28,428 nucleotides of DNA, taken from assembly GCA_030407315.1 (NCBI GenBank), contig JALQPE010000625.1, positions 1 to 28,428 of the forward strand. The letters are read 5' to 3'. Below, one piece after another: positions 27,601 to 28,428 of the stretch. Numbering within the stretch: position 1 is the first letter of the stretch; every line of letters begins with the position of its first letter. The position numbers and the translations under genes are program-made. Source of the DNA: Asparagopsis taxiformis (lineage: Eukaryota > Rhodophyta > Florideophyceae > Bonnemaisoniales > Bonnemaisoniaceae). Under the pieces are notes generated by a model, which made no database searches, was not told the origin of the DNA, and saw nothing but the letters and a program-made list of their open reading frames with translations.

Positions 27601-28428
27601 GGTATACGTTGCAAGTTCCCAGAAAGCTGCGCAGCTGCGTTTTCGTCGTCGGATACGTCGCATCGCGCAGCGCGTCGCATTTCGTCGTCGGTACGGATAG
27701 CTTCCCCGGCGAAATAGTATGTCCCAAATAGTCCACCGTGCGCTTGAAGAACTCAGTCTTCACGAATTTAAGCGAAAACGCCAGCGCGTCCGAGGATTCC
27801 CAGTATCTCGTCGACGTGATGCACGTGCGCATTACGTCGGCGGAGAAGATAATTACGTCATCCAGGTAGACAAGGCAGTGCTGCCATTTCACGTTCGCGA
27901 GCAGGATATCGAGTGCGCGCTGAAACGTCGCGGGCGCGTTCGATAGTCCGAAGGGCATACGGCGGAAGCGATACGTACACCAACATGCGACGTAAACGTA
28001 GTCTTGTCGCGGTCCGCGTGCGCTACTGGGATCTGCCAGTTATCCCGAGTTGCAGTCCAGCGTAGTGAAAAATCGCGTCGCGTTACCGAGCGAATCGACG
28101 CAATCGTCCATGCGCGGAATCGGATACGCGTCCTTGACGGTGGCGGCGTTTAAGCGGCGGTAGTCGATGCAGAAGCGGGGAAGTCCCGTCCTTCTTAGGC
28201 ACGACTACGACCGGGCTCGCCCATTCCGATGTAGCAGGTTCGATCACTCCAGCGCGGAGCATCTTATCCACTTGCGTACGGATAATTTCGCGCGACGCGT
28301 GTCCGGCGCGGTACGGCGGTTGGTTGACGGGGTCGCCCCCGGAACCAGTTCGATGCGGTGTTCTGTCGCATGGATGGCTCCAAGCGTGCCATTCCACATC
28401 GCTCGTGCTTTCGCAGCATCTCGATAAT
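27548..28428 (-). pseudogene. Gypsy reverse transcriptase, truncated at window edge
   Basis: Starting at the window edge, PVNQPPYRAGHASREII and WASPVVVVPKKDGT are the fingers region of a Ty3/gypsy RT. A frame change follows near 28180, and a stop near 28040 breaks the palm. Then MPFGLSNAPATFQRALD and LVYLDDVIIFS (YLDD active site, near 27866) mark the catalytic centre, and LGHTIS and LRSFLGTCNVYRRFV the thumb/connection. Several frames are needed, so it is inactive. Confidence 0.87.

Larger units (their letters stand above)
25104..28428 (-). mobile_element. Degenerate Ty3/gypsy chromovirus-type retrotransposon (pol part)
   Basis: The order on the minus strand is reverse transcriptase, RNase H, integrase, chromodomain, which is the chromovirus clade of Ty3/gypsy. 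The 5' part lies beyond the window end. Frameshifts separate most domains, so the copy is inactive. CpG is abundant, so there is no sign of strong CpG deamination. Confidence 0.85.

Overview
This is eukaryotic DNA: GT-AG introns with CTAAC/CTGAC-like branch sites, AATAAA signals and Kozak-like starts. The lineage cannot be named from sequence alone; an alga, fungus or protist is possible. The centre of the window is one apparently intact DNA transposon of 16.1 kb (6644-22747). It begins CACTACGG and ends CCGTAGTG with perfect 14-bp terminal inverted repeats (TIRs), and it is flanked by a 2-bp duplication (CC). It sits inside a GC-rich coiled-coil pseudogene on the + strand (4431-6643, then 22750-23229). 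Removing the element plus one CC rejoins the two halves in the same reading frame, which fixes the boundaries to the base.

Inside the element, from left to right: a palindromic subterminal array (6667-7020); ORF1 (+), an unknown coiled-coil protein with a nuclear localisation signal (NLS); ORF2 (-), an unknown protein best read as two exons; ORF3 (+), a 1157-aa fusion of a ParB-like domain, an amino-type DNA methyltransferase and a SET domain; a 1.5-kb cluster of long palindromes between the 3' ends of convergent ORF3 and ORF4; ORF4 (-), a 1267-aa CACTA-like DDE transposase; a 1.8-kb stretch with a miRNA-precursor-like hairpin and a probable small spliced transcript; then a 35-bp tandem array and more palindromic subterminal repeats. 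The 10-mer TAACCGTTAC lies within 150 bp upstream of ORF1, ORF2 and ORF4. The element therefore appears to carry its own transposase, two possible DNA-binding helpers, and a predicted writer of both DNA and histone methylation. This fusion is the most striking item in the window.

The flanks are degraded repeats. On the right, the minus strand carries the broken pol of a Ty3/gypsy chromovirus-type retrotransposon (reverse transcriptase, RNase H, integrase, chromodomain; 28428 down to about 25104), preceded by about 1.9 kb of CpG-rich, gene-free repeats that probably include its LTR. On the left is an orphan gypsy protease fragment (minus strand, about 2427-3350). It is cut off by short repeats (2317-2520) and a 24-bp minisatellite (2020-2187). 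The leftmost 1.8 kb holds a series of micro-exons (12, 15, 18 and 30 nt) in a partly duplicated intron background, all in one phase, that reads into a terminal exon.
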